In this document: positions 8,172 to 16,734 of the stretch, piece after piece
Numbering within the stretch: position 1 is the stretch's first letter
How the letters are laid out: each line of letters starts with the position of its first letter
DNA from: Yoonia sp. BS5-3
Lineage (GTDB): Bacteria; Pseudomonadota; Alphaproteobacteria; Rhodobacterales; Rhodobacteraceae
Assembly (NCBI RefSeq): GCF_038069655.2
Contig: NZ_CP150951.2
Span: forward strand, 310,001-374,000
DNA: 64,000 nt
Reading direction: 5' to 3'
Made by a program: the position numbers and the translations under genes
Notes under the pieces: generated by a model
The model's input: only the letters and a program-made list of their open reading frames with translations
Told to the model about the DNA's origin: nothing
The model's database searches: none

Positions 8172-9077
8172 TTAGTTGATGACCGAGCGGCGTGCTGCCA
8201 CGATCGATTCATATGTTTCGTGTGTCACTGGCTGGAAGCCCAGGCTTTCACCGGCAGACACGCCATATGCACAATCGCGGTCTGCTTCGTAGAGGTTGTC
8301 AACCAGCTCAGTCATAGTCGCTTTCACGTCAGCAGGCAGTGCTGTGCGCAGAACGATTGGGCCTTCTGGGATCACGTTGGAGCGCCAGATTTCAACCAGG
8401 TCGTTCATGTCCACAAGACCTGCATCAACCGCACGGCGCAGCGCCCCAGAGTTGTAGCCATCTTCCCAGTTGCCCTGACCATCGGCCCAGGTCACACCGC
8501 CGTCAACATCGCCTGCGTTCACAGCAACGATTGTTTGCTCATGCCCACCAGTGAATTTCACTTCGCCGAAGTAATCACCGGATTCCATTGTGCCGCCAGT
8601 GGCCGCAGGGATTTCGATGGATGGGATCAGGAAGCCTGAGGTTGAGTTTGGATCACCGAAGCCAAAGACCTTGCCTTGCATGTCTTCCAGCGATGTGATG
8701 CCGCTGTCGGCGCGGGCAAAACCGATGGAGTGGTAGCCGATGGACCCGTCGAGGTTCACTTTGACCAAAACAGGCTCAACTGCGTCGGGGTCCTGAATGT
8801 GCACGGCTGCGTAGGATGACGCACCCATCCATGCCATGTCGATTGTGCCGCCCAAAAGGCCCTGGATCACACCGTTATAATCGGCAGGTGTGAAGATGTT
8901 CACGTCGATGCCGCCCAGCGCTTCTGAAGTGTAATCAGCCAGGCACTGGTTCGCTGTCATCCGGTCTTGGGCGTTTTCGCCGCCAAGTACACCGATGTTG
9001 AATTCTGTGATCTCTTGCGCAAAGGCCGCACCGGTCAGCGCGGTTGTCGCAAGTGCAGCAGCAACTAGGTTTTTCAT
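8172..9077 (-). CDS. phnD: Phosphonate-binding periplasmic protein PhnD
   Basis: This 301-residue secreted protein has a Sec signal peptide at 1-20 (LVAAALATTALTGAAFA, cut before QEIT). The mature part follows the PhnD fold: FNIGVLGGENAQDR at the first lobe and DYNGVIQGLLGGTIDMAWMG near 65-85. It captures phosphonates in the periplasm and delivers them to the two PhnE permeases. It is the second gene of the operon, 62 bp after phnC and separated from phnE by a hairpin. Confidence 0.93.
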   Translation of the reverse strand: MKNLVAAALATTALTGAAFAQEITEFNIGVLGGENAQDRMTANQCLADYTSEALGGIDVNIFTPADYNGVIQGLLGGTIDMAWMGASSYAAVHIQDPDAVEPVLVKVNLDGSIGYHSIGFARADSGITSLEDMQGKVFGFGDPNSTSGFLIPSIEIPAATGGTMESGDYFGEVKFTGGHEQTIVAVNAGDVDGGVTWADGQGNWEDGYNSGALRRAVDAGLVDMNDLVEIWRSNVIPEGPIVLRTALPADVKATMTELVDNLYEADRDCAYGVSAGESLGFQPVTHETYESIVAARRSVIN

Positions 9078-9139
9078 TGTCTTCTCTCTCGTTAAGCACC
9101 CCAGCAGAGGGGTACGGGGGGTTGATAGGTGGGGATGGC

Positions 9140-9961
9140 TCAGACGCTTTCAGCGACCTCAGCCAGCTTGACGACCTCGGCATTCAAGGTCTCAATCTCG
9201 GTGGATGTGGCGGCTTCTGAGAACGTCTCATCCGCGCCGTAGATGTCGCGGGCGACACCGGTGGTCAGTTGGTCAGGCGTGCCATCAAACACGATTTTAC
9301 CGTCCCGCATGCCGATCACACGGTCGCAATAACGGCGCGCCGTATCCAGCGTGTGCAGGTTGGCGATGACCATCCGGCCGTCTTCTTCATGGATCTGGCG
9401 CAAGGATTGCATCACGACCTGCGCATTCATCGGGTCGAGCGAGGCGATGGGTTCGTCCGCCAGAATGATCTTGGGGTCCTGCATCAGCGCGCGGGCAATC
9501 GCGACCCGTTGTTGCTGTCCGCCGGACAAGGCCTCGGCCCGTTTTGGGGCGTGTTCGGCGATGCCCAGACGGTCTAGAATGGCGATTGCCTTGTGGATAT
9601 CTTCGTCTGGATAAAGATTGAACATGGTCGCCAGCGTTGAGCGGCGGTTCAAAATGCCGTGCAGCACGTTTGAGACGACATCCATCCGGGGCACCAGATT
9701 GAACTGCTGAAAGATCATCGCGCATTGCGATTGCCAGTTCCGCTTAGCCGCACCGCGCAGCGCCGTTACATCGACGCCATCAAACATAATCGTGCCCGCG
9801 CTGACCTCGGTCAGGCAATTCAACATCCGCAAGAGCGTTGATTTTCCCGCGCCAGAGCGCCCGATAATCCCGATCATTGCGGGCTTTTCAACGGTAAACG
9901 TCGCCGCTTTGACGGCCGTCTTCGCCCCAAATGTTTTGGTCAACTGATCAATCTGCAGCAT
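9140..9961 (-). CDS. phnC: Phosphonate ABC transporter ATPase PhnC
   Basis: This 273-residue ATPase has Walker [10 protein letters not shown] (residues 34-42), Q-loop [10 protein letters not shown], signature LSGGQQQ (145-151) and Walker B KIILADE (164-170). It energises phosphonate import through PhnE. It is the first gene of the operon; the ATG at 9961 follows GGAGGG with 5 bases between. About 25 residues after the core domain extend the C-terminus. Upstream, an AT-rich stretch near 10010-10045 may hold the promoter. Confidence 0.95.
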   Translation of the reverse strand: MLQIDQLTKTFGAKTAVKAATFTVEKPAMIGIIGRSGAGKSTLLRMLNCLTEVSAGTIMFDGVDVTALRGAAKRNWQSQCAMIFQQFNLVPRMDVVSNVLHGILNRRSTLATMFNLYPDEDIHKAIAILDRLGIAEHAPKRAEALSGGQQQRVAIARALMQDPKIILADEPIASLDPMNAQVVMQSLRQIHEEDGRMVIANLHTLDTARRYCDRVIGMRDGKIVFDGTPDQLTTGVARDIYGADETFSEAATSTEIETLNAEVVKLAEVAESV

Positions 9962-10004
9962 CTACACCCTCCAAGGTCCGGACTTGTTTGCGGGCGCTCA
10001 TTTG

Positions 10005-10050
10005 CAGATTTGTTTCAAAAATATGAAATTTTTGTAACGGCGCCAGATGC
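10005..10050 (-). promoter_or_regulatory. Possible promoter region of the phnC operon
   Basis: The only AT-rich part of the 200-bp gap upstream of phnC holds a dyad TTTC-N8-GAAA (10012-10027) within a run of A and T. Read on the minus strand, it has GTTACAA and TTCATAT spaced like the half-sites of a Pho box, but the match to the usual CTGTCAT repeats is poor. It is recorded as a promoter candidate; control by PhoB is expected for such operons but is not shown by this sequence. Confidence 0.25.
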
Positions 10051-10086
10051 GCTTTGGATTGGTCTTTGACCCACAGCTTTATGCAT

Positions 10087-10122
10087 AAAAAATGGGCGCC
10101 GCAGCCTGTGCTGCAACGCCCA
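10087..10122 (-). terminator. Rho-independent terminator after the NCS2 permease
   Basis: On the minus strand an imperfect GC-rich stem (TGGGCG...GCAG pairing with CTGC...CGCCCA, 10093-10122) is followed by six T residues (10087-10092). It lies about 40 bp beyond the stop of the permease gene, which is the last gene of the purine operon on this strand. Confidence 0.8.
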
Positions 10123-10164
10123 ATGTCAAAGCCGCGCCTTATCGATGCGGCATTTCTTGCCGGA

Positions 10165-11478
10165 TTATTCGGGATCTTTGGGCAGAATCAGGTTCAACCC
10201 GATTGCCATCATCGCTGTTGGTGCAACGGCTGATGTCGCCAAAGTCTTGATCACACCCGGCAGGTACTGCACGGCTGTTGGCACCAGATTCAGCCCTAGC
10301 CCAAAGGCCAATGACACCGCGATGATGATCATCGTCCGGCGGGTCATCTTTTCCTCAGCCAGCACGTTCAGACCTGCAGCAGCCACCATCCCGAACATCA
10401 CGATCACACCGCCGCCCAGAACAGGCAAAGGCATGGAGGCGATCACGGCACCGATTTTTGGGATCAAGCCGCAGATGATCATGATGATCCCCGCGATCGT
10501 CACAACGTGGCGGGACATGATCCCGGTCATCCCAACGATCCCAACGTTCTGACTAAACGACGTGTTGGGCAATCCGCCAAAGATACCCGCGATCGCCGTG
10601 CCCAGGCCATCGGCATAGGTGGCCCCTGAGATTTCCTCATCCGTCGCATCGCGGCCTGCACCGGCCTTGGCTGTAGCTGACGCATCGCCAACGGTTTCAA
10701 TCGCCGACACGATTGACACCAATGTCACAGCAATCACAGCACCGAGGTTGAATTCAAACCCATAGGGCAACGGGCTAATTGGTGTGATCCAGGCGGCACC
10801 GGCGACGGGTGCGAAATTCACCATGCCCAAGGCAAAGGCCAGAACATAACCCGCCAGCAGGCCGATCAGAATGCCCGAGGCGGACAATGTGCCCTTGGTG
10901 AAAAACTTCACGCCCAGCGCCACGACAATGACTGTTAGGGCCACAGACCAATGCTTGAGCGAACCAAAGCTTTCGGCCTCCATCTGGAAATCAGCCGCCC
11001 CGCCCGCGGCGTATTTGATCGCCACCGGGATCAGATAAACCCCGATGGTCAGGATCACGAGGCCGGTCACCAGTGGTGGGAACAGCCACCGCAGATGTTT
11101 GATGAAGGCCCCAAGCGCAAAATGTACTACACCGCCGATGATACATGCGGTCAAGGCCACGCTGAGCCCCATGGTCGCGGCCACACCGGCCAAGACGCCC
11201 ACAAAGGCAAAGCTGGTGCCTTGCATGATCGGCAGGCGCGCGCCCACAGGCCCGATACCCACAGTCTGGAACACCGTGGCGATCCCCGCAAACAGCATCG
11301 CCATCTGGATCAGGTAAATCTGTTCCGGCCCGCCAAAGGCCAGCCCTGCGGCCCCTGCCACAATAATCGAAGGCGTCACGTTGGATGCAAACATCGCCAG
11401 CACGTGTTGCAGTCCAAGTGGCACCGCCTGCACCAGCGGCGGCGTCACATTCGGATCGCTATAAGTTGTATCAGTCAT
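10165..11478 (-). CDS. NCS2-family purine (urate/xanthine) permease
   Basis: The 437-residue protein has 12-14 hydrophobic segments and NCS2 hallmarks: QHVLAMFASNVTPS near the start, the signature region GTAIAGIFGGLPNTSFSQNV (about residue 310), and ETVGDASATAK. The start was placed at MTDTTYSDPNV, which follows AGGGA; a longer frame upstream lacks a ribosome site. With PuuD, PuuE-UraD and ureidoglycolate lyase beside it, urate or xanthine is the likely substrate, imported with protons or sodium. It ends at a clear terminator. Confidence 0.9.
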   Translation of the reverse strand: MTDTTYSDPNVTPPLVQAVPLGLQHVLAMFASNVTPSIIVAGAAGLAFGGPEQIYLIQMAMLFAGIATVFQTVGIGPVGARLPIMQGTSFAFVGVLAGVAATMGLSVALTACIIGGVVHFALGAFIKHLRWLFPPLVTGLVILTIGVYLIPVAIKYAAGGAADFQMEAESFGSLKHWSVALTVIVVALGVKFFTKGTLSASGILIGLLAGYVLAFALGMVNFAPVAGAAWITPISPLPYGFEFNLGAVIAVTLVSIVSAIETVGDASATAKAGAGRDATDEEISGATYADGLGTAIAGIFGGLPNTSFSQNVGIVGMTGIMSRHVVTIAGIIMIICGLIPKIGAVIASMPLPVLGGGVIVMFGMVAAAGLNVLAEEKMTRRTMIIIAVSLAFGLGLNLVPTAVQYLPGVIKTLATSAVAPTAMMAIGLNLILPKDPE

Positions 11479-11524
11479 TTCATTGTCCCTTGTTGCTTGG
11501 CCGGTCTTCCCGCCGGACCAATCC

Positions 11525-11998
11525 CTAAACGACCACGCGGTAAGGCGTGGCAAACACATGTTCCTCCAGATTTGGGCCATCACCGATCCGGTCGATCACC
11601 GCAAACAAGCCCGGGCCCGACAGGGGGGTCAGCACCCCATGCCAGACGTTGCGATGAAAATTGATACCTTCGCCCGGGGCCGTGATGAACGCTTGCGGGC
11701 GCAGGTCATCGTCTGCCACCACCACCAAAAACGGATCGAGGCTCATAGGAATGAAGGCCTGTGATCCTTCAGGATGCCGCTCGACCAGATCTAGCTGGTA
11801 GGGCAGTTCCCGCAATTCAGACCGAAATAGGCTGATCCCGACCCTGCCGTCGCCCGCATCGACCTGCGCGCGGTCGTGGAACCGGCCACAGAGCCCTGCA
11901 TTGATCATCTTGTCCGGATCACCGTCACAATTCAGGACATCCCCAAACGGTGCAAAAGCCGCAGCCGTCAGTGGGGAGATACGGATATCTGAGGTCAT
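11525..11998 (-). CDS. allA: Ureidoglycolate lyase
   Basis: The 157-residue cupin-fold protein matches ureidoglycolate lyase: start region ISPLTAAAFAPFGDVL, the FRSELRELPYQLDLVERHP segment, and the NVWHGVLTPL motif with its conserved histidine. It splits ureidoglycolate to glyoxylate and urea at the end of allantoin breakdown. Its ATG overlaps the stop of the PuuE-UraD gene by 4 bp. Allantoicase, which would supply its substrate, is not in the window. Confidence 0.92.
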   Translation of the reverse strand: MTSDIRISPLTAAAFAPFGDVLNCDGDPDKMINAGLCGRFHDRAQVDAGDGRVGISLFRSELRELPYQLDLVERHPEGSQAFIPMSLDPFLVVVADDDLRPQAFITAPGEGINFHRNVWHGVLTPLSGPGLFAVIDRIGDGPNLEEHVFATPYRVVV

Positions 11999-13395
11999 CG
12001 AGGCAGCAGTTCTTTCAAACGATGAAACGCGATCCGCTCAACCTGATGGCAGGCCTGCGCAAATTCGGCATCGCGATCATTCTCTAAACGCGCGGCAAAC
12101 GCAGCCTGGATCGACGCCTTATCATGGTCCCGGACCGCAATGATGAAAGGAAAGCCAAACTTTTCAACATATGCCGCATTTTGCGCCGCAAACGCAGCCC
12201 GCTCTGCATCCGTCAGCGCGTCGAGCCCGGCGGATGCTTGCTCTGCCGTGCTTTCCGCCGTCAGTCTTTTGGCCGCCGCGAGTTTCCCTGCCAAGTCAGG
12301 ATGCGCGGTCAGCACGCCAAGCCGCTCTTCCTCAGAAGCTGACCGAAACGCCCGGCACATGGCGTTATGCAAGCCCACAACAGTGTCATGCGCAGGGCCA
12401 AGTTCCAGATCAAAGGCCCGTTCTTCGACCCATGGGGAATGCTCAAACACATGGTCAAACTTGGCCATGAACGCGCCCTTATCCATTTGTGAAGGACGCT
12501 CCCAACGCTGATGCGGGTGCTTTGTCGCCCAATGATCCGCAATCTGTTCCCGGGTAGCGAACCACACGCCTTCATGCCCTTGCGCGTATTCAATGAACTG
12601 ACGCAGGGCCTCGGCCCGCCCCGGACGGCCCACAAGGCGGCAATGCAAGCCCACCGACATCATGCGCCCGCCTTCGCGGTAGAGCGTGTCAAAGCTGGCC
12701 TTGAGATAATCAAGGAACTGCGCGCCCGCGTTGAACCCCTGCGGCGTCGCAAAGCGCATATCATTCGCGTCGAGTGTGTAGGGCACGATCAGCTGGTCCC
12801 GACGGCCAAATTCCATCCAGTACGGCAGATCATCGGCATAGGTATCGGCCACATAGGCAAACTGGCCTGTTTCAGCGGCCAATCGGACCGTATTCACCGA
12901 ACAACGCCCCGTATACCAGCCGCGCGGCGGGGTGCCCACAACTTCGGTATGGAGGCGGATCGCCTCGGCCATATGGGCACGCTCCACATCTTCGGACGCG
13001 TCTTTATATTCGATCCATTTCAACCCGTGGCTGGCGATTTCCCAGCCTGCATCCTGCATCGCTGCGACCTGCTCGGGCGCCCGCGCAAGGGCCGTGGCCA
13101 CGCCGTAAACCGTCACCGGCAAATCGGCCATCATCCGGTGCAAGCGCCAGAACCCGGCCCGCGCGCCGTATTCATACATGCTTTCCATGTTCCAATGGCG
13201 CTGATCAGGCCAGCTGGCGGCACCCACAATCTCGGACAGAAACGCCTCGGACCCCGCATCCCCATGCAGGATGTTATTCTCGCCGCCTTCTTCGTAATTC
13301 AGCACAATCTGAACCGCGATGCGCGCACCGCCCGGCCATTGGGGATCGGGTGGCGTCGGGCCGAAGCCGCTCATATCTCGGGGGTAACGGTGCAT
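11995..13395 (-). CDS. puuE: Fusion of allantoinase PuuE and OHCU decarboxylase UraD
   Basis: This 466-residue two-domain enzyme has residues 1-300 as the NodB-fold, metal-independent allantoinase PuuE (YPRDMSGFGPTPPDPQWPGG, then VLNYEEGGE). Residues from about 305 are UraD (HPDLAGK, STAEQASAGLD, YVEKFGFPFIIAVR), which decarboxylates the urate product OHCU to S-allantoin. One chain thus makes allantoin and opens it to allantoate. The start was placed at the ATG at 13395 (MHRYPRDM), preceded by AAGAGG; a frame six codons longer has no ribosome site. It overlaps allA. Confidence 0.93.
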   Translation of the reverse strand: MHRYPRDMSGFGPTPPDPQWPGGARIAVQIVLNYEEGGENNILHGDAGSEAFLSEIVGAASWPDQRHWNMESMYEYGARAGFWRLHRMMADLPVTVYGVATALARAPEQVAAMQDAGWEIASHGLKWIEYKDASEDVERAHMAEAIRLHTEVVGTPPRGWYTGRCSVNTVRLAAETGQFAYVADTYADDLPYWMEFGRRDQLIVPYTLDANDMRFATPQGFNAGAQFLDYLKASFDTLYREGGRMMSVGLHCRLVGRPGRAEALRQFIEYAQGHEGVWFATREQIADHWATKHPHQRWERPSQMDKGAFMAKFDHVFEHSPWVEERAFDLELGPAHDTVVGLHNAMCRAFRSASEEERLGVLTAHPDLAGKLAAAKRLTAESTAEQASAGLDALTDAERAAFAAQNAAYVEKFGFPFIIAVRDHDKASIQAAFAARLENDRDAEFAQACHQVERIAFHRLKELLPR

Positions 13396-13414
13396 TCTTG
13401 ACCTCTTGTTCATT

Positions 13415-13442
13415 CACACCGTATTCCTAAAGAATAGGTGTG
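13415..13442. promoter_or_regulatory. Dyad element upstream of puuE
   Basis: A near-perfect palindrome (CACACC-G-TATTC, CTAAA, GAATA-GGTGTG) lies between the LysR gene stop and the puuE start. A T5 run follows only on the plus strand, where no gene ends. It is therefore unlikely to be a terminator for either minus-strand gene. Its place just upstream of puuE suggests a regulator site in the purine operon promoter. Confidence 0.45.
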
Positions 13443-13455
13443 TTTTTCAAATAAT

Positions 13456-14376
13456 TTACGAAACACTTTCGGCGGCCCGAATGGCGCCGGCGATGCGCTC
13501 GATCATGAAATCCATGAACAGACGCGTCTTTGGATCTTGGTGGCGACGATGCATGTAAAGGCAAGCCATCTGCACGGGCATCGGCGGGGTCGCTGCGGCC
13601 ACGATCACCAGCGCGCCTGCGGCCAGATGATCGGCCACCTCAAAGCGCGGTTTCATCGCAACCCCTTGGCCCGCCAGCGCCCAATCGGTCAGCACATCAC
13701 CATCATCCGATTCCAAACGGCCCGCGATCCGAAACCGTTTGGGACCTGCGTCTGTTTGCAAGCGCCACTGGAACTCCGACGCGCCGGGAAACCGCAGGTT
13801 CAGGCATTCATGCTTGCCCTTGACCAAAGCATCGCCATCCACCGGATGCCCATGTGCGGCGATATAGGCAGGCGAGGCCACCAGCACCCGCCCCACATCG
13901 GCAATCTTGCGGATCCGCAGATTGCTATCGGCGGGCTGCCCCAGATGAAACGCCAGATCGAGCCCCTCCGCCGTCATATCCACATTCCGATCCGTCATCC
14001 GCAGGCGTACATCAATCAACGGATAGGCCTGTGCAAAAGCGGGCACATGGGGCGCGATCAACCGGCGCCCCACGCCTAAAGGGGCCGCCACATGCAGCAG
14101 GCCCTTGGGGTTTTCGGTCAGCTCAGTCACCTGCGCTTCGGCATAGTCCACCGCATCCAGCACACTACAGGCCCCGCCATAAAAGGCCTTTCCTTGGGCG
14201 GTGGGGGTCAAACTGCGCGTGGTCCGTTGGAACAGGCGGACGGACAGATGATCCTCAAGCTGCGATATCCGGGCCGAGGTGACCGCCGGTGAAATCCGCA
14301 AATCACGGCCCGCTGCAGACATTGAGCCCAATTCATAAACCCGCACAAAGGTGCGTATGTTTTCCAGATAAGACAT
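13456..14376 (-). CDS. LysR-family regulator of the purine genes
   Basis: This 306-residue LysR protein has its helix-turn-helix at about 16-45 (GSMSAAGRDLRISPAVTSAR, ISQLEDHLSVRLFQRTTRS) followed by the periplasmic-binding-like effector domain. The start is the MSYLENIRTFVRV methionine at 14376; the open frame extends further upstream but would overrun the divergent puuD promoter. It sits between puuD (divergent) and puuE (same strand), so it probably controls urate degradation. The effector may be urate or allantoin, which is inference from position. Confidence 0.88.
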   Translation of the reverse strand: MSYLENIRTFVRVYELGSMSAAGRDLRISPAVTSARISQLEDHLSVRLFQRTTRSLTPTAQGKAFYGGACSVLDAVDYAEAQVTELTENPKGLLHVAAPLGVGRRLIAPHVPAFAQAYPLIDVRLRMTDRNVDMTAEGLDLAFHLGQPADSNLRIRKIADVGRVLVASPAYIAAHGHPVDGDALVKGKHECLNLRFPGASEFQWRLQTDAGPKRFRIAGRLESDDGDVLTDWALAGQGVAMKPRFEVADHLAAGALVIVAAATPPMPVQMACLYMHRRHQDPKTRLFMDFMIERIAGAIRAAESVS

Positions 14377-14466
14377 TATTCCGCATTTTTTGATAGAGCC
14401 TTGCAATATCAGGGAATACAAGAGAACCAAAGCGCTGACTAGACTGCCCGCAAAAGGGGACGCCAT

Positions 14467-15687
14467 ATGTATGATATCGCAATACTCTGGGACTGGATCG
14501 CCTTTGCAGTGCGCTGGTTGCACGTGATCACAGCCATCGCCTGGATCGGATCGTCGTTCTATTTCATTGCCCTTGATCTGGGGTTGAACCGCGACATTGA
14601 TGGCCCGGCCGACGGCGAAGAATGGCAGGTGCATGGCGGCGGATTTTACCACATCCAGAAATACTTGGTGGCCCCCGAAGCCATGCCCGAGCACCTGACC
14701 TGGTTCAAATGGGAAAGCTATGCCACATGGCTGTCCGGGGCTGCCATGTTGGCGGTGGTCTATTGGGTCGGGGCAGAGCTTTACCTGATTGATCCCAACA
14801 AAGCCGATATCAGCATTTTCACAGGCATCCTGATCTCAGCCGCATCCCTTGGGGTGGGCTGGGTGATCTATGATTTCTTATGCAAATCCCCATTGGGCGA
14901 CCGGCCGACGACCCTGATGGTGTTGCTGTTCATTCTGCTGGTGGTGATGTCTTGGGGGTACAACCAGATTTTCACCGGGCGGGCCGCCCTGCTGCATCTG
15001 GGTGCGTTCACTGCCACGATCATGACCGCCAACGTCTTTTTCATCATCATGCCAAACCAGCGGATCGTGGTGGCCGACCTGAAGGCCGGGCGGACGCCCG
15101 ATCCGAAATACGGCAAAATCGCAAAGCTGCGCTCGACCCACAACAACTACCTGACGCTGCCGGTGATCTTCCTGATGCTATCGAACCACTACCCGCTGGC
15201 TTTTGGCACGCAATACGCGTGGATCATCGCGGCGCTCGTGTTCCTGATGGGCGTCACGATCCGGCATTACTTCAACTCGATGCATGCGCGCAAAGGCAAG
15301 CCCAACTGGACTTGGGCGGTCACTGTGATCTTGTTCCTCATCATTGCATGGCTCTCAACCCAGCCCGGCCATGATAGCTATGAGCAGGCCGAAGCCAGGG
15401 CGCTGACACCCTACGAACAAAGGTTTGCCAGCGCAGACGGATTTGATGAGGCCCATGACATCGTCATCGGGCGCTGCTCAATGTGCCATGCGCGCGAGCC
15501 TGTCTGGAACAACATGCAATGGGCGCCCAAAGGGGTCTTTTTGGAAACGGAAAGCGATATCGCGAGGCACGCAAGGCAGATCTATCTGCAGGCGGGGGTC
15601 AGCCATGCGATGCCACCTGCAAACATCACCAATCTGCCTGCCGAAGATCGGCAAAAACTGATTGCATGGTATCGCAGCGGGTCCTAA
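14467..15687 (+). CDS. puuD: Membrane urate oxidase PuuD with cytochrome c domain
   Basis: The 406-residue protein has about eight membrane segments in the first 300 residues (WLHVITAIAWIGSSFYFIAL at 17-36; conserved His residues) and a C-terminal c-type cytochrome domain. Its haem motif is CSMCH at 337-341, and a likely Met ligand lies in SHAMPPANITNL. PuuD oxidises urate to 5-hydroxyisourate and passes electrons to the respiratory chain rather than to oxygen. No transthyretin-like HIU hydrolase is seen nearby. It is divergent from the LysR gene and convergent with the next gene. Confidence 0.95.
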   Translation: MYDIAILWDWIAFAVRWLHVITAIAWIGSSFYFIALDLGLNRDIDGPADGEEWQVHGGGFYHIQKYLVAPEAMPEHLTWFKWESYATWLSGAAMLAVVYWVGAELYLIDPNKADISIFTGILISAASLGVGWVIYDFLCKSPLGDRPTTLMVLLFILLVVMSWGYNQIFTGRAALLHLGAFTATIMTANVFFIIMPNQRIVVADLKAGRTPDPKYGKIAKLRSTHNNYLTLPVIFLMLSNHYPLAFGTQYAWIIAALVFLMGVTIRHYFNSMHARKGKPNWTWAVTVILFLIIAWLSTQPGHDSYEQAEARALTPYEQRFASADGFDEAHDIVIGRCSMCHAREPVWNNMQWAPKGVFLETESDIARHARQIYLQAGVSHAMPPANITNLPAEDRQKLIAWYRSGS

Positions 15688-15694
15688 CCCATGA

Positions 15695-16681
15695 CTATCC
15701 GGCTTGAAAATCCGAAATAATGCGCCGGGCAAGCCCGCTTGATTGGCCATAACTGACCAAGAACACCGAAAGCCCGGCCTGCGCGTGCAGACGTAAGGCG
15801 CGCAGCACCGCTGCTGCAATCCAATCAGGCCGGTTTCCAAAGGCGCCCCCGCCCAGCATTGTCAGAAAAACCCGTCGGTTTCCGGTCCGGGCGGCATTTT
15901 CGATAGCCGCCAGCAATGTGGCCTCATAAGCCGCCTCAAGAATGATCTGCGCAAAACCGGCCCAAAGATCAGCGGGCAGATCAGAATAGGCGACCGGCAT
16001 GGCGCTACAATAAATCTGGGAAACCAAACGACCTGTATCATGCAGCGTCACCTGCACATCGCGGTGCACACCCACACGCAATGCGGCGCGCACGGCGTCC
16101 GCATCCAACTGAGCAAGCCGAGCATTGATCAAATGCAGACTTTCAGACGTAGGCAATGCATAACCATTGCGCATGTCCCACAGAAAATCCTGACCTGCGC
16201 CAAGCATCACCCCAATATCGGCAAGACAATCAATCTGCCGATCCGTGCTTTGGCCGATGCCCCCCTTAAGCGGAACAAAGTAATTGCGGTAGATCGTTCC
16301 GGCCAGACAGGCCAATGCGCAGGCCGGGCCTTGCGTGCGATCATGCTCATATCGTGCCACGCCCATTTCGGGTGTCACTGACGGGCCGATCATCTCCAGC
16401 AGATTGAATTGCGAGGCAACCTGAAAAACGGCGCCCTCATTCTCTGGGTATGTATGAAGATGCTGAACGTCGGTGACCATTTCTTCAACGCTCAGCGGTG
16501 CTGGATCAGGGACAGGCACATTTGCGCGCAAATGCCCAAGGGACGGGATATCAAGCGTTCCGGCCTCGGCCCGCCAGCCCGATTTCGCCGAAACCAGCGT
16601 CGTCCCTTCCATGGACAGGTATTTATAGACCTCTTCAGGGGTCTCATTGGCAATGCCAGTCTGTTCTTCAAACCAATTCAT
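15695..16681 (-). CDS. Conserved protein of unknown function, possible macrodomain-like fold
   Basis: This 328-residue soluble protein has no signal peptide. Striking conserved-looking blocks are GAVFQVASQFNLLEM (about 86-100), EHDRTQGPACALACLAG (about 114-130), GTIYRNYFVPL and LTMLGGGAFGNR near residue 275. The glycine-rich GGGAFGN loop, together with an N-terminal VASQFN strand, resembles ADP-ribose-binding macrodomain/PARG-type folds. That is a fold guess from motifs only. It lies 53 bp after the sensor kinase gene and may be co-transcribed with the two-component system. It is convergent with puuD. Confidence 0.55.
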   Translation of the reverse strand: MNWFEEQTGIANETPEEVYKYLSMEGTTLVSAKSGWRAEAGTLDIPSLGHLRANVPVPDPAPLSVEEMVTDVQHLHTYPENEGAVFQVASQFNLLEMIGPSVTPEMGVARYEHDRTQGPACALACLAGTIYRNYFVPLKGGIGQSTDRQIDCLADIGVMLGAGQDFLWDMRNGYALPTSESLHLINARLAQLDADAVRAALRVGVHRDVQVTLHDTGRLVSQIYCSAMPVAYSDLPADLWAGFAQIILEAAYEATLLAAIENAARTGNRRVFLTMLGGGAFGNRPDWIAAAVLRALRLHAQAGLSVFLVSYGQSSGLARRIISDFQAG

Positions 16682-16734
16682 TGCGGCTTATCTGATCACA
16701 TTGCGGGATGGGTGAAAACCCATCTGGCGCGGTT

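Noticed and set aside
10005..10050. Clear Pho box upstream of phnC
   Set aside because: The spacing of AT-rich half-sites is suggestive, but the CTGTCAT consensus is not matched; kept only as a low-confidence promoter region.
13415..13447. Intrinsic terminator after the LysR gene
   Set aside because: The T-run lies on the plus strand while LysR and puuE are on minus, so the dyad is more likely a regulatory site.
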